Notes: generated from the letters alone by a model not told the origin. A DNA stretch of 64,000 nucleotides from Phycisphaerae bacterium (GCA_019636475.1 JAHBXN010000001.1:1-64000), one strand, 5' to 3'. Positions 1 to 8,933 are shown, numbered from the stretch's first letter. Numbers and translations: made by a program.

Positions 1-183
1 AGCTCCCTTCAGATTCCACCTCACGATGGACACCCTGGCCTGCCCTGCCGGTTCCGGTCATCACGGCCCGCAGAGGACTTACACCTCCAACACGCATCAC
101 ATGCCTGGCAAACAAAACGACCGCGCAGGCACAGGCCCGCGCGGTCGTTCAACTTCTGAACTGTCCGCCGAAGGCGGCGATCA
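1..183. other. Window edge, no gene seen
   Basis: I see no coding signal here. The only structure is the inverted repeat at 116-149, listed separately. The open frames crossing this stretch are antisense to the DUF1573 gene. Confidence 0.6.
116..149 (-). terminator. Intrinsic terminator after the DUF1573 gene
   Basis: An 11-bp perfect stem (AACGACCGCGC at 116-126, GCGCGGTCGTT at 139-149) encloses a 12-nt loop. On the minus strand it is followed by a T-rich run (TTTTGTTTG). It lies 35 bp beyond the stop codon of the minus-strand gene at 184-1602, as expected for its Rho-independent terminator. Confidence 0.75.
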
Positions 184-1602
184 TCAGCCCTTCGTGGCTG
201 GATCCTTCTTCTCTTCCTTTGTCTGCTCCTTTGACTCCGCCGGTGCCGGTGCCTCAGCACGCTTCGGGGCCGCAGCCGCGTCTGCCGTCGCAGAGACCGA
301 AGCGCTGCCTGGCGGGGTAATCCGCTTCTGACCGATGTTGGTCAGCGGATTCGCCGGCGAAACCGCCTGCGAATTCACTGGAATCGTGATCGTCGGCACG
401 TCCGGACTATCGGTCTTCATGGTGATTCGGTCACCACCCGCCGGCGGCGCATAACCCGTCGGCACGTCAACCTTCAGTCGATAGGTGATTGAATCCTTCA
501 CGTCCGTCAATTCCAGCTTGATATCCGGATTGGATGTTGCCAGATCCGAAATATTGAACGGCTTGTTGATGTTGCTGCGGATGTAGAACTGCCGTGTCAC
601 ATCGGCGGTCCGCGAAGGCGGCAGAATTAACGTCGTTGGCGACACATCGATGGCAGCGGTCACGAATGCATACGCCGAAATTTCGACGTTCGGCATGTCC
701 GCAACACCGGTTGGAATGGTGACTCGGCCGTTGATATTGCCGGACTCGAACGGCGGCTCCAGCGTCACAACCACCTCGAAGCGCTTGCCGGGCTCAAGGG
801 TCGAAACCGACGCCTTTACCTTCGGATGACTGCTGATCGGCTCACCCAGCGTCACCGGAGCTTCCACGTTGCTCGCGATCGTCAGCTTGCGAACCAGCTT
901 GTCGCCGGAGTCCTGGGCCGTGATCCGTCCGAAAGACGCAGCCTGCGGCGTAACCTGAATGGGCTGCCAGACTTCACCCTTGATCTGGAGGGAGATGGTC
1001 GAATCCGCTCCGGCGATGTTCGTGTTGACCGTGACGTTCTTGCTCAGCGGGCCACTCGCGCCCTTCGAACTCATCGTCAGTGGAATCTTGCCGGTTTCGT
1101 TCGGCTGAACAATGCGGTCATACTGACCAGCAACCGTGCAACCGCAGGACGGCTTCACGCGAAGAATTTCCAGCGGCCCCGTGCCGGTATTCGTAAAGTA
1201 GAAATCGTGCTTGATATCCGAGCCTGACTTGACGCGACCGAAATCATAGATCGGCGTATCAAACTTGATTGCCGGAACCTCGCCCGGCTTCAGCACGACC
1301 GTCGGTGACGGGATGTCCGCCCCCGGCTTCACTGGCAGGTTCTGAGCGCCAGCCGCCGGAGGCCCCACAACGTTCGGGCCGTGGTCGTGGCCCGCATGTG
1401 GGTCAACCTTTGCGGGCTGAGCCTCGGCACGCTTGGCCTCCTCAGCCTTCTTCGCCTCGTCAGTGGGCTGATTCTGGGTAGCCTTTTCCGCGGGCTTCGC
1501 ATCGTCCGCAAGAACCCGTGCGGTGATCACCGACGACCCCGCGCCTGCAATCACAGCGGACAACAGCAAGTTCATTCCATGATGCTTCAACTCTCGGAAC
1601 AT
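184..1602 (-). CDS. Exported DUF1573 domain protein
   Basis: This is a 472-aa protein with an N-terminal hydrophobic signal segment (about residues 10-32), then an Ala/Lys/Glu-rich low-complexity stretch with a short His-rich motif (HAGHDHG). The DUF1573 module (about 110-210) shows the hallmark pattern FDTPIYDFGRVKSG, then FTNTGTGPLEI and a CGC motif (PSCGCTVAG). Further Ig-like beta modules follow, and the Pro/Ala/Lys-rich C-terminus looks disordered. DUF1573 proteins are common exported proteins of Planctomycetes and Bacteroidetes with no defined biochemical role. A GGAGG ribosome site 7 nt before the ATG supports the start. It is transcribed divergently from the acetyltransferase gene on its right. 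I claim no specific function. Confidence 0.85.
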   Translation of the reverse strand: MFRELKHHGMNLLLSAVIAGAGSSVITARVLADDAKPAEKATQNQPTDEAKKAEEAKRAEAQPAKVDPHAGHDHGPNVVGPPAAGAQNLPVKPGADIPSPTVVLKPGEVPAIKFDTPIYDFGRVKSGSDIKHDFYFTNTGTGPLEILRVKPSCGCTVAGQYDRIVQPNETGKIPLTMSSKGASGPLSKNVTVNTNIAGADSTISLQIKGEVWQPIQVTPQAASFGRITAQDSGDKLVRKLTIASNVEAPVTLGEPISSHPKVKASVSTLEPGKRFEVVVTLEPPFESGNINGRVTIPTGVADMPNVEISAYAFVTAAIDVSPTTLILPPSRTADVTRQFYIRSNINKPFNISDLATSNPDIKLELTDVKDSITYRLKVDVPTGYAPPAGGDRITMKTDSPDVPTITIPVNSQAVSPANPLTNIGQKRITPPGSASVSATADAAAAPKRAEAPAPAESKEQTKEEKKDPATKG

Positions 1603-2025
1603 TCAATTTCCTCCGTCGCAGGACTCTCTTGTGGTACTTTCTCGTGTGATCTCAATCAATTCCGATTGACTGGCAAGTATCGCCTCACCGGTCCGAACTC
1701 GTGTAACTATACAGGATGACGATGGCGAAGCGCTGTAACGGCTCTGTAAACCATTCCGCGTCGAAACGGCTGAAAAAGTAGGAATTTCAGCGGTTTCAGA
1801 CCATATAAATGCACAATTTCGCGGTAGTTCCATTCGTCCCGAACGAGCCTCTCTGGCAACGCTCCTCGCCGATTTACGGCAATCTCCGCGGCCCCGGTTG
1901 CTGGCCACATTCCGAGAAAATTGGCGTCATTCGCCCGACCACCTGAATCCTGCATTAATGCTAAACTGCCGGTACGATTCGCTTACTCGGACCGACCGGC
2001 GGATGCGCGGCGTCGCAACATCAGC
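1603..2025. other. Divergent intergenic region
   Basis: This 423-bp gap lies between the divergently transcribed DUF1573 and GNAT genes. It should hold both promoters, but no clear -35/-10 pair stands out. The frames open across it have no recognisable protein content. A short AT-rich repeat around 1650-1670 (TCAAT..AATTGA type) is the only visible local symmetry. Confidence 0.5.
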
Positions 2026-2979
2026 ATGACGAACAAACCCGAAATCGTGACTGTCGATCGAAATGCCATCCGGCGCGTCCTGCGATTCTGCCTCGCCCGG
2101 CCGGGTCAATCGGCCGCTGAGGTTGAGAACCACGTCACCGCCTTCCTCGAATATGCCCGAGCGCTCAATATCGACGTCCACCATCTCTTCGTCGCCAGGG
2201 AAAAAAGACAGGAGAAGGCGGCTGCGGCCTGCATCTACTCTCCCGGGCGCACCGCCATGATTCTCCTTCCACGATCCGATGTCATGGCGATTGGCGAATC
2301 CACCATCGCAGCCCTCGTGCGCCGCGCGAAGCAGGCCGTCTTCGCTGATGACAATCGACTCCTCCAGTCGCTCGTCGAAGAGCACGATGTCGCGACGCAG
2401 GCAGCCCTGAGAAATCTGGGCTTTCAGAAGATCGCGCTGCTGAACTACCTGGAGCGGCCGCTGGTCAAGCCCGTGCCACCGCCTCATCCGCCGATCGGGA
2501 TTCGTCGAGAAGACCTGCAATGGCTGAGCTACTCACCCGAATCTGACAACGTGTTCCGACAAACCGTTCTCGATTCCTATGCGGACAGTGCCGACTGCCC
2601 GACACTGTGTGGCCGGCGCGATATCGGTGACATCCTGGCCGGTCACAAAGCCGCCGGCGTTTTCGATCCCACCAACTGGCGCATCCTCAAGTGTGATGGC
2701 AAACGCGCCGCATGTGTCTTGCTGGCAAAGAATCCGCTTAGGCCAATATTGGAAGTCGTTTATATGGGCGTCTCGCCGACCTGGCGTCGCCGCGCTGTCG
2801 GCAGTTTCGTGATCGGAACAGTACTCGAAACTGCGTATCGTCAGAAATATCAGACGGTTACGCTTGCAGTCGATTCCGCCAACCTACCCGGGCGCCGCCT
2901 CTACGAGAAATTCGGCTTTGGTGAGACAGCTCGGCGCGTCGCATTGATTCGTTGGAATGACGACAAAACCATAAGTTGA
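2026..2979 (+). CDS. GNAT-family N-acetyltransferase
   Basis: The protein is 317 aa from the ATG at 2026. The frame stays open for 35 codons upstream, but that stretch lacks family-like sequence. The C-terminal half has the GNAT fold signature: EVVYMGVSPTWRRRAVGSFV (strand 4, then the acetyl-CoA pyrophosphate loop, RRxxxG type) and, near the end, SANLPGRRLYEKFGF, the usual alpha4/beta7 region. The N-terminal half looks like a second, degenerate GNAT-like module, so this may be a tandem GNAT as in mycothiol-synthase-type proteins. The substrate is unknown. It would act in the cytoplasm, transferring an acetyl group from acetyl-CoA to an amine. It stands alone and is followed by the dnaA promoter region. 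Confidence 0.75.
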   Translation: MTNKPEIVTVDRNAIRRVLRFCLARPGQSAAEVENHVTAFLEYARALNIDVHHLFVAREKRQEKAAAACIYSPGRTAMILLPRSDVMAIGESTIAALVRRAKQAVFADDNRLLQSLVEEHDVATQAALRNLGFQKIALLNYLERPLVKPVPPPHPPIGIRREDLQWLSYSPESDNVFRQTVLDSYADSADCPTLCGRRDIGDILAGHKAAGVFDPTNWRILKCDGKRAACVLLAKNPLRPILEVVYMGVSPTWRRRAVGSFVIGTVLETAYRQKYQTVTLAVDSANLPGRRLYEKFGFGETARRVALIRWNDDKTIS

Positions 2980-3355
2980 TTTTACTTTCGACATGTTCGA
3001 GGGATAGGTGCGAAGATGACGCGACGGGGGGTTCCGATGTCCTCGGCGCGAAACTTGTGGAAATCCGGTGGATCAAAAAAAACTGATCAGCCGCAACCTT
3101 CGCTCCCGTCAATTCCGAAATCGTGTGTAAGCGATTCGTTAAGAAATTACTGATTGACTGCGAAATGCCACATTTATACACTCCGCTTCCCGGTCACAAG
3201 AGCGGACTTCGGTAGCCTGAGACTTTGCATCCGATTGGGGTCGCGACGGATACAAAGGGCCGAAGGACGCCTACCCTAGGCCGGGGTGTCTTTGTCTTGC
3301 TTACTCTAAATTTTCACAACCGCGATTCATTCGCGTTGCGCTGGAGGAGCGCGCT
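2980..3355 (+). other. dnaA upstream region
   Basis: This 376-bp non-coding region holds the probable dnaA promoter (3154-3182) with an overlapping DnaA-box-like 9-mer. It also has a hairpin in the leader at 3263-3293 (AAGGACGCC / GGTGTCTTT, 9 pairs including two G-U) and a GGAGGAG ribosome site at 3343-3349. The hairpin could be an attenuator or leader structure. It is not followed by a proper T-tract. Confidence 0.5.
3154..3182 (+). promoter_or_regulatory. Predicted dnaA promoter with overlapping DnaA-box-like site
   Basis: TTGACT (3154-3159) is separated by 17 nt from TACACT (3177-3182), a reasonable sigma-70 pair. The 9-mer TTATACACT at 3174-3182 differs from the DnaA box consensus TTATNCACA only in its last base and covers the -10 element. 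This would fit autorepression by DnaA, as known in other bacteria, but it is inference from sequence alone. Confidence 0.45.
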
Positions 3356-4840
3356 GTGCACTCACAAATTCACGGAATCGAAGAGCAAATTCACATTCGG
3401 GTTGCGGAAATCGTTGGACCTCAAAACTATAAGGTCTGGTTCAAGCCCTGCACACAGTTTGCATTCGCCGACGGCATTCTGAAAGTTGGAGTCCCCAACA
3501 TCTTCATCGGCAGTTTTATCGAAGATCACTTCGCTGACGCTATACAATCCGCCGCCGCTAAGGTCCTGCAGGCGCCGGTGCGCGTTGCATACGTGATCGA
3601 TCCCGTATTGTTCCGGAAGCTGCGAAAAAACCAGCTCAATTCCCAGGCCGCATTCATTGGTCAGGCGGCGGAAAGAATGGCTCGTGAAAGCTTCGGCGGT
3701 AGCGGCAACGGCAGCAGCAATGGAAACGGCAATGGCAACGGAAACGGACAAGGCCATGGCCCGATCGTCGCCCAGCCCAGGCAGTTGCGAGGCCGTCTCG
3801 ACGATTTTGTCGTCGGCAGCAACAATCGGCTCGCCCATTCGATGGCCCTTGGGCTCGTGGAAAATCCCTTCGCGGATTCGACTCCGCTCTTCATCTACAG
3901 TGGTTGCGGCCTGGGCAAGACGCATCTACTCCAGGGCATCGCCAACGCGCTCTCCGATACGAGGCCGGACGTGCGATGGCTGTATGTCTCCGGCGAGGAC
4001 TTCACCAATCAATTCATTCTCGCCTTGCGAGATCGCAAGCTCGACGCATTCCGTCATCGCTTCCGCGATGTGGATGTCCTCTTGCTTGACGACATGCAGT
4101 TCATCGCGAACAAGAAGGCCACGCAGGAGGAATTTCTCCACACCTTCAACGCGATCAACGGCAATTCCAAGCGGGTCGTCATGGCGTCAGACGCCCATCC
4201 GAAAATGATGAGCGATCTTTCCGCCTCGTTGACCAATCGCCTCGTTGCGGGAATGGTCGTAAAAATCGATCGCCCCGACCGCGACACCCGCGCACAGATT
4301 CTTCGCCGCCGAACGGCAATCTCGCAGCATCAGGTGCCGAACGACGTCATCCTGTATATCGCTGACAAGATCATTGCCAACGTTCGCGAACTCGAAGGCT
4401 GCCTCGTGAAGTTGCTCGCCTACGCCTCACTCACGCGCTCGGAGGTCACTCTCGACCTCGCACGGCAGGCGCTCGAGGATCACCTCACCCAGACCTCAAA
4501 GCTCCTCACCATTGGCGATATCGAACAGCACGTCGCCACCTACTTCGGCCTGACGCCGGCGGACCTGCACACATCCCGAAAATCCCGAACCGTCGCCCTC
4601 GCGCGAAACCTCGCGATGCATCTGGCCCGCAAGCACACCAGCTACAGTTTCCCCGAAATCGCCCGCTACATGGGCAACAAGAACCACACCACCGTGCTGC
4701 TCGCCTGCCGCAGAATCGGTGTCGGCCTTGAAGCCGATGCAGAAGTGACATGGCAGAGCGCCGCCGGTGTCCAGAGTCGCAAGCTGAGGGAACTCGTCGA
4801 AATCCACGAGCAGCACCTGTTTCAAAAATCCGCGACCTGA
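3356..4840 (+). CDS. dnaA: Chromosomal replication initiator DnaA
   Basis: This 494-aa DnaA starts at GTG, with GGAGGAG 6 nt upstream. Domain I lies at about residues 1-85. It is followed by a Gly/Asn/Ser-rich linker (about 110-135). The AAA+ domain has Walker A SGCGLGKTH and Walker B LLLDDMQF, and the C-terminal domain IV carries the helix-turn-helix. The protein binds DnaA boxes and opens the origin in an ATP-dependent way. In the box-reading signature the usual GGRDHTTV reads GNKNHTTV, so the Arg and Asp are replaced by Lys and Asn. It stands alone, without the usual dnaN/recF neighbours, so it is unclear whether the origin is nearby. Confidence 0.95.
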   Translation: MHSQIHGIEEQIHIRVAEIVGPQNYKVWFKPCTQFAFADGILKVGVPNIFIGSFIEDHFADAIQSAAAKVLQAPVRVAYVIDPVLFRKLRKNQLNSQAAFIGQAAERMARESFGGSGNGSSNGNGNGNGNGQGHGPIVAQPRQLRGRLDDFVVGSNNRLAHSMALGLVENPFADSTPLFIYSGCGLGKTHLLQGIANALSDTRPDVRWLYVSGEDFTNQFILALRDRKLDAFRHRFRDVDVLLLDDMQFIANKKATQEEFLHTFNAINGNSKRVVMASDAHPKMMSDLSASLTNRLVAGMVVKIDRPDRDTRAQILRRRTAISQHQVPNDVILYIADKIIANVRELEGCLVKLLAYASLTRSEVTLDLARQALEDHLTQTSKLLTIGDIEQHVATYFGLTPADLHTSRKSRTVALARNLAMHLARKHTSYSFPEIARYMGNKNHTTVLLACRRIGVGLEADAEVTWQSAAGVQSRKLRELVEIHEQHLFQKSAT

Positions 4841-4881
4841 TCCAGCGAGCCGCCGCACGAACGAGATCGGACATGCCAGGG

Positions 4882-5739
4882 TCATTGAACTAGGATCAGA
4901 GTCCCCGGCATGAATCGCTCCATCACGGCCACAATCACAACCGGCAGAAAGATCCCCGGCAGCAGATTCGCGACGGGGATCTTTTTGATTTCCAGTATCA
5001 TCATGGCCGTCGCCAGAAGCAGCATGCCCCCGACAACATTCATCAGCGACAATGAAAGCTCGTTGATGCTCCCGCCGAGCCACGCCGACGTCATCGCCAA
5101 ACCGCCCTGAAAAACAAGGACAGTGGCGATACTGCACGCGACGCCGGCCCCCAGTGAAGCTGCAAGCGCCATCGAGCAGAATCCGTCAAGAAACGACTTG
5201 ATGTACAGCAGACTCGGATCACCGCTCGCCCCATTGTTCAGGCAACCCAGCAGCGTCAGCGGCCCGACACAAAAAATGACGCTCGCCGTCAGAAATCCTT
5301 CGGCAAAACGCGCCGATGCAGGCAGTTTCTCACTCGATCCTGCGGGTTCAGGACCATCCGCCTTCGCCTCGAGGCGGTTCGATCGACCAAATCGTTCGTG
5401 TATCACCCGGCCGAGATACTCGAGTCTCTCATGCAGCCGAAGTGCCGTCCCGATGACGGCTCCGACAATCAATGATCCGACGACCACCATCGCCACTCGG
5501 GCGCCATAGGTCGGCAGCCGAATGCCCTCTGCATCAACCCCCCATCGCTGAACCGTTTTTCCCATCTCGATTACGCCGGCGTCGACCGCCAGAATAACGG
5601 TCATCAATCCGAGACACGTTAGGATGATCCGCTGATATCGATCGGGAATGCGCGACGAAAACGCCAGCCCGATGGCGCTGCCGACCGCCACCGTTGCGGC
5701 ATTCACGATTGTGCCGTTCAAAATACTCCACCAGTTCAC
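4882..5739 (-). CDS. DUF554 family membrane protein
   Basis: The protein is about 285 aa, starting at the GTG with a GAGGA ribosome site just upstream. The longer frame to 5832 adds an N-terminus unlike the family. It begins with the family-typical segment NGTIVNAATVAVGSAIGL and has about seven hydrophobic helices, with loops rich in Arg. A longer soluble loop (about residues 120-145) contains acidic and Ser residues. DUF554 (YdfK-type) proteins are inner-membrane proteins of unknown function. The gene is convergent with dnaA, with 41 bp between the stop codons, and divergent from the cytochrome gene. Confidence 0.8.
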   Translation of the reverse strand: MNWWSILNGTIVNAATVAVGSAIGLAFSSRIPDRYQRIILTCLGLMTVILAVDAGVIEMGKTVQRWGVDAEGIRLPTYGARVAMVVVGSLIVGAVIGTALRLHERLEYLGRVIHERFGRSNRLEAKADGPEPAGSSEKLPASARFAEGFLTASVIFCVGPLTLLGCLNNGASGDPSLLYIKSFLDGFCSMALAASLGAGVACSIATVLVFQGGLAMTSAWLGGSINELSLSLMNVVGGMLLLATAMMILEIKKIPVANLLPGIFLPVVIVAVMERFMPGTLILVQ

Positions 5740-5886
5740 ATCGTCCTCGCTTCCGAGTGGGTCCGCACCGTTCGCTGGTGCGGCCGAGCCCAAAACCGAC
5801 CGGCAGTTGCGTAATTTAACGCGGTTCACCATAAGTTCGATGCGGCCTTCGTCTGTTCACGAATCGGAAATCCGGGATAGAATCCC

Positions 5887-7236
5887 ATGACCATGCTCAA
5901 CCGACAGACTGGCAACGTCGAATCCACAGTCCATTCAGGCCGGCTGCTCGGCTTGCGAACGCGTGCGTTCGTCGCTCTCGGTTCCATCGCGATGATGCTC
6001 GCGGTCTCCGGCGGCCAATGCCCGGATCCGATCTACACCCCCAATCCAAACGCGCTGCCGGTCTACCGAAACCAGACCGACAAGACCAACGCGGGAGCCT
6101 CTTACGTGACCAGCGCGGCTTGTAGCGCATGCCACGCCGACATCGCCGCCCTTCACAACCAGCACGCGCACGCACACGCCCTCAAGCGGCCGGACGGTAC
6201 AGCCCCGTCCTATCCGGCGGCCGCACAGAACGCCGGCGTTCCGAACCCGCCGACCGGCTTCGATTGGCTGGATATCTCATACGTAATCGGCGGCTATTCC
6301 AAGGGCGCGCTATTCTTGAATAGCGACGGTCGAATCCTCACAAACGGATCCGCCGGCGTGGATGTCCAATGGAACAACAATCTCCCCGCAAATGGAACAA
6401 CGGCCGCGTTTGCCCCGTTTCAGTCAGCGTCGGCAGATCCACTCGACTACGAGTTCGACCGATTTCGAAAGCAGACCACCGGGCCGATCCGGCGCGACGC
6501 CTCCAACCCCGAATCGCAGGACGGTCGCGCCGGAATCGACGGCACATGGGTCGAAATGGGCGTCGGCTGCGAAGCATGCCACGGCCCCGGTTCCAATCAC
6601 CTGCCGAACCCGCGACGGCGACAGTTGTTCGTCGATCCCAATGGCTTGAAGAGTTGTAACGAATGCCATGCGAACAACTTCGACCCCGCCGCGACGACCA
6701 TTGGCGCGGACCAGGGATTCATCCTGCCAAACCAGCAATCGACCGAACTCCTCGCCAGCGGAGGGCACGCCGGTTTCAAGTGCGGAATCTGCCACGATCC
6801 CCATGTCTCGCTGACGGTGGACCCTGCCAAGGCGATCCGCAACCACTGCACGGCATGCCATACCGACATGAACATGGCACTCCATGCAGGCCGGGTATTC
6901 ACCCGGGGCGACTATGTCGAGCCGCTCACCTGCGTTAGTTGCCACATGCCCTTCGCGACCCGCGCCTATTCCGCCGCCACCGCATCAGTCGTCGGAAACG
7001 CCGCGCGAATGGGCGATACCCGCACCCACATTTTCAGAATCGCCAAAAACAAGAACGACTTCGCGGCATTCTTCACGGCCGACGGCAGCGCCGTTGAACT
7101 CGACAATCAGGGTCGCGCGGCCGTCACGGTCGATTTCGTCTGCCTCCGATGCCATAACGGCAACGGCGCTTTCCCGCTCAGTGTGCAGAGCGCGGGCGAC
7201 ATCACCCCCAATATTCACCTCAACTTCGGCAACTGA
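5887..7236 (+). CDS. Exported seven-haem c-type cytochrome
   Basis: This 449-aa protein has an N-terminal hydrophobic segment (about 26-43) and seven CxxCH haem c attachment motifs: CSACH, CEACH, CNECH, CGICH, CTACH, CVSCH and CLRCH. Extra His residues (for example HNQHAHAHA after the first haem) could be distal ligands. The spacing resembles cytochrome c554/NrfB-like multihaem families that pass electrons in the periplasm. The partner enzyme is not encoded nearby, so the pathway is unknown. Cys45 in the stretch SGGQCPDP could be a lipoprotein cysteine, but the preceding residues are not a classical lipobox. The gene is monocistronic here; the next feature is tRNA-Glu on the other strand. Confidence 0.88.
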   Translation: MTMLNRQTGNVESTVHSGRLLGLRTRAFVALGSIAMMLAVSGGQCPDPIYTPNPNALPVYRNQTDKTNAGASYVTSAACSACHADIAALHNQHAHAHALKRPDGTAPSYPAAAQNAGVPNPPTGFDWLDISYVIGGYSKGALFLNSDGRILTNGSAGVDVQWNNNLPANGTTAAFAPFQSASADPLDYEFDRFRKQTTGPIRRDASNPESQDGRAGIDGTWVEMGVGCEACHGPGSNHLPNPRRRQLFVDPNGLKSCNECHANNFDPAATTIGADQGFILPNQQSTELLASGGHAGFKCGICHDPHVSLTVDPAKAIRNHCTACHTDMNMALHAGRVFTRGDYVEPLTCVSCHMPFATRAYSAATASVVGNAARMGDTRTHIFRIAKNKNDFAAFFTADGSAVELDNQGRAAVTVDFVCLRCHNGNGAFPLSVQSAGDITPNIHLNFGN

Positions 7237-7382
7237 TGCATTCCGATCCGATTGGTGCTTTCGTTCAACCCGGCTTGGCGCACCTCCCCTGCATCGGCGG
7301 CGGCCGCGCCTGGTTGACGCTCAAATACATCATGCTGCGCACAAAAAAACCCCGGCGACTTGCATCACCGGGGTCGTCAACA

Positions 7383-7458
7383 TGGCACCCCCACGGGGAC
7401 TCGAACCCCGGTCTCCAGGATGAGAACCTGATATCCTAGGCCACTAGACGATGGGGGC
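7383..7458 (-). tRNA. tRNA-Glu (CTC anticodon)
   Basis: On the minus strand a 76-nt cloverleaf runs from GCCCCCA to an encoded CCA. The acceptor stem GCCCCCA/TGGGGGT closes with one G-U pair. The anticodon stem TCAGG/CCTGG holds the loop TTCTCAT, so the anticodon is CTC (Glu, GAG codons). The T-loop is TTCGAGT. All invariant elements are visible. Confidence 0.95.
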
Positions 7459-7599
7459 CTCGTCAGACCGAAGACGTCCGAAGACGCCGACGGCGAGACT
7501 TAAGGGGGACGCCTAATTAAAGCGGCCGACGCGATTTTGACAAGATCCCGTTCCGCACATTTTTGACTCGGAAAGCCGCCCGATAGGCAGTACGCCGCG

Positions 7600-7628
7600 T
7601 TGTGACCGCTCCGAGTGCTGACTATACT
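7600..7628 (+). promoter_or_regulatory. Predicted sigma-70 promoter for the fmdB-like gene
   Basis: TTGTGA (7600-7605), a 17-nt spacer and TATACT (7623-7628) lie 27 bp before the ATG at 7656. The expected start site near 7635 leaves a short leader containing the GGGAG ribosome site. Confidence 0.5.
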
Positions 7629-7655
7629 TGAAAGACAATTTACGGGAGCCGTGCA

Positions 7656-7889
7656 ATGCCGATCCATGAGTTTCATTGTTCAGGATGCGATCGAGTCTTC
7701 GAAGAACTCGTACGAAACCGGTCCGATCAGGATTCGGTCACGTGTCCACATTGCCGCAGCAGAAAGGTCGCCAGACAGGTCAGCGTCTTCGCTGCTCGCG
7801 GCGGGCCCTCCCGGCAGAGTCCCGCCCCGGTCAGCCGTCCTGGAGGCTGTGGACGCTGTGGCGATCCGAATGGGCCTTGTGCAATGTGA
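7656..7889 (+). CDS. FmdB-type zinc ribbon protein
   Basis: This 77-aa protein has an N-terminal CxxC (HCSGC, residues 8-11) and a second CxxC (TCPHC, about 29-33). They form the small zinc ribbon of the FmdB/CxxC_CxxC_SSSS family. The start MPIHEFHC is typical of the family. The C-terminus is a Gly/Pro/Ser-rich tail with two more Cys pairs. The family was first named as a putative regulator of formamidase; its general role is unsettled. A promoter and a GGGAG ribosome site precede it. Confidence 0.82.
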   Translation: MPIHEFHCSGCDRVFEELVRNRSDQDSVTCPHCRSRKVARQVSVFAARGGPSRQSPAPVSRPGGCGRCGDPNGPCAM

Positions 7890-8000
7890 TGCCGTTCGGC
7901 AGCGCATGGCCGCGGAGCCGTTGCGAGCTTGTTCGACTGCGGCTAATCTCGTTTCCCACGGCAGGTCGCCGTCGCGAGGACCGGCAGTCGCCAGATCAGC

Positions 8001-8453
8001 ATGTCAAGCAATCGATCCGCTCAGAGCGTACCCTCCATGGCCCTCGGCGCAGCCTTCGCTTGGCTTGTGCCCGGTCTCGGACACTGGTGGATCGGCGAAC
8101 GGAAGCGGGCCGTCATCTTCTTTGTAACAATCACGAGCACCTTCTGGTGCGGCATTGCGGTCGGTGGCGTCCGGTCTGCAATTACCCCGCGCGACAATGG
8201 TCTATGGATCGCCGCGCAAATCTGTGCGGGACCACAGGCTATCGGGGCGCTCTACGCCAGCAAGCGAATCGAGGCAAACGCCGGTTCCGCTACCGCCAAC
8301 TCGTTCAAAGCCCCATGGCCGGCCGGCGACATCGGAGTCGTGTATTCAGGGGTGGCCGGTTTGCTCAATCTGCTCGTGATTCTGGATACCCTCTCCAGAG
8401 CCGATCGCGCAAAGGCCTCCCTCGCGGCGCAGACGCCGCTAAAACGAAGTTAG
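8001..8453 (+). CDS. Small multi-pass membrane protein (TM2-like)
   Basis: A 150-aa protein. Its N-terminal motif AWLVPGLGHWWIGERKRA resembles the TM2/DUF6677-like segment (P-G-x-G-x-x-Y/W-x-G) found in small membrane proteins. Three to four hydrophobic helices are visible (about 12-30, 36-55, 108-128). No catalytic residues are seen. It is followed after 18 bp by another small membrane protein, and the two are probably co-transcribed. Function unknown. Confidence 0.65.
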   Translation: MSSNRSAQSVPSMALGAAFAWLVPGLGHWWIGERKRAVIFFVTITSTFWCGIAVGGVRSAITPRDNGLWIAAQICAGPQAIGALYASKRIEANAGSATANSFKAPWPAGDIGVVYSGVAGLLNLLVILDTLSRADRAKASLAAQTPLKRS

Positions 8454-8471
8454 CAACAAGGCAGACTTGCG

Positions 8472-8699
8472 ATGGATTTCCTGCACGACCTGTTCGTCAA
8501 GCCCAAGCTCATCACCGGCGTCGGCCGTCTGCTCATGCTCATTCCCCTGACACTGAGCATCAGCATCGTCTATAAGACAATCCGCTGCCGGAACGTGTCG
8601 TCCATCCCGCTGGCAAGTCTGACGCTTTGCATCATGATCCTCGCGGGCATGCTTCTGGTCGGCGCCATCCTGCTGATGACATACCGTATCCTTGCGTAG
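8472..8699 (+). CDS. Small two-helix membrane protein
   Basis: A 75-aa protein with a short amphipathic N-terminus and two hydrophobic helices (about 19-36 and 44-71) joined by a short polar turn (KTIRCRN). It starts 18 bp after the stop of the TM2-like gene on the same strand, so it looks like the second gene of a two-gene unit. No family was recognised. Sequence composition and spacing favour a real gene. Confidence 0.5.
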   Translation: MDFLHDLFVKPKLITGVGRLLMLIPLTLSISIVYKTIRCRNVSSIPLASLTLCIMILAGMLLVGAILLMTYRILA

Positions 8700-8841
8700 A
8701 TCCGGACTGATCTGCATCTTCTGCGAAGTCGAATTCCAGGCAATCCCTCATTCGATTGATACGAGAATTCGCACACCACCGTTCCGGGTGCTGCCCGCTG
8801 ATGTCCAACGATCTGGATACTGCTGGCTGACCCCAAAATAG

Positions 8842-8878
8842 TCGAGGCCGCGCACCCGGTTCAGATGCACGGCCTCGA
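8842..8878 (-). terminator. Intrinsic terminator after groEL
   Basis: A perfect 9-bp stem (TCGAGGCCG at 8842-8850, CGGCCTCGA at 8870-8878) has a 19-nt loop. On the minus strand it is followed by CTATTTTG. It lies about 55 bp beyond the groEL stop. It may also serve the plus-strand small membrane protein genes. Confidence 0.65.
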
Positions 8879-8933
8879 TTTATGTAAAACGCTGCCTGCG
8901 CGAGTCAGACGCGCGGCGCGTGACTGGCGGGAA

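Noticed and set aside
3263-3293. Hairpin before dnaA as a terminator of the GNAT gene
   Set aside because: The stem contains G-U pairs and is followed by GTCTTGCTT, not a T-tract. It also lies after the dnaA promoter, so a leader structure is more plausible.
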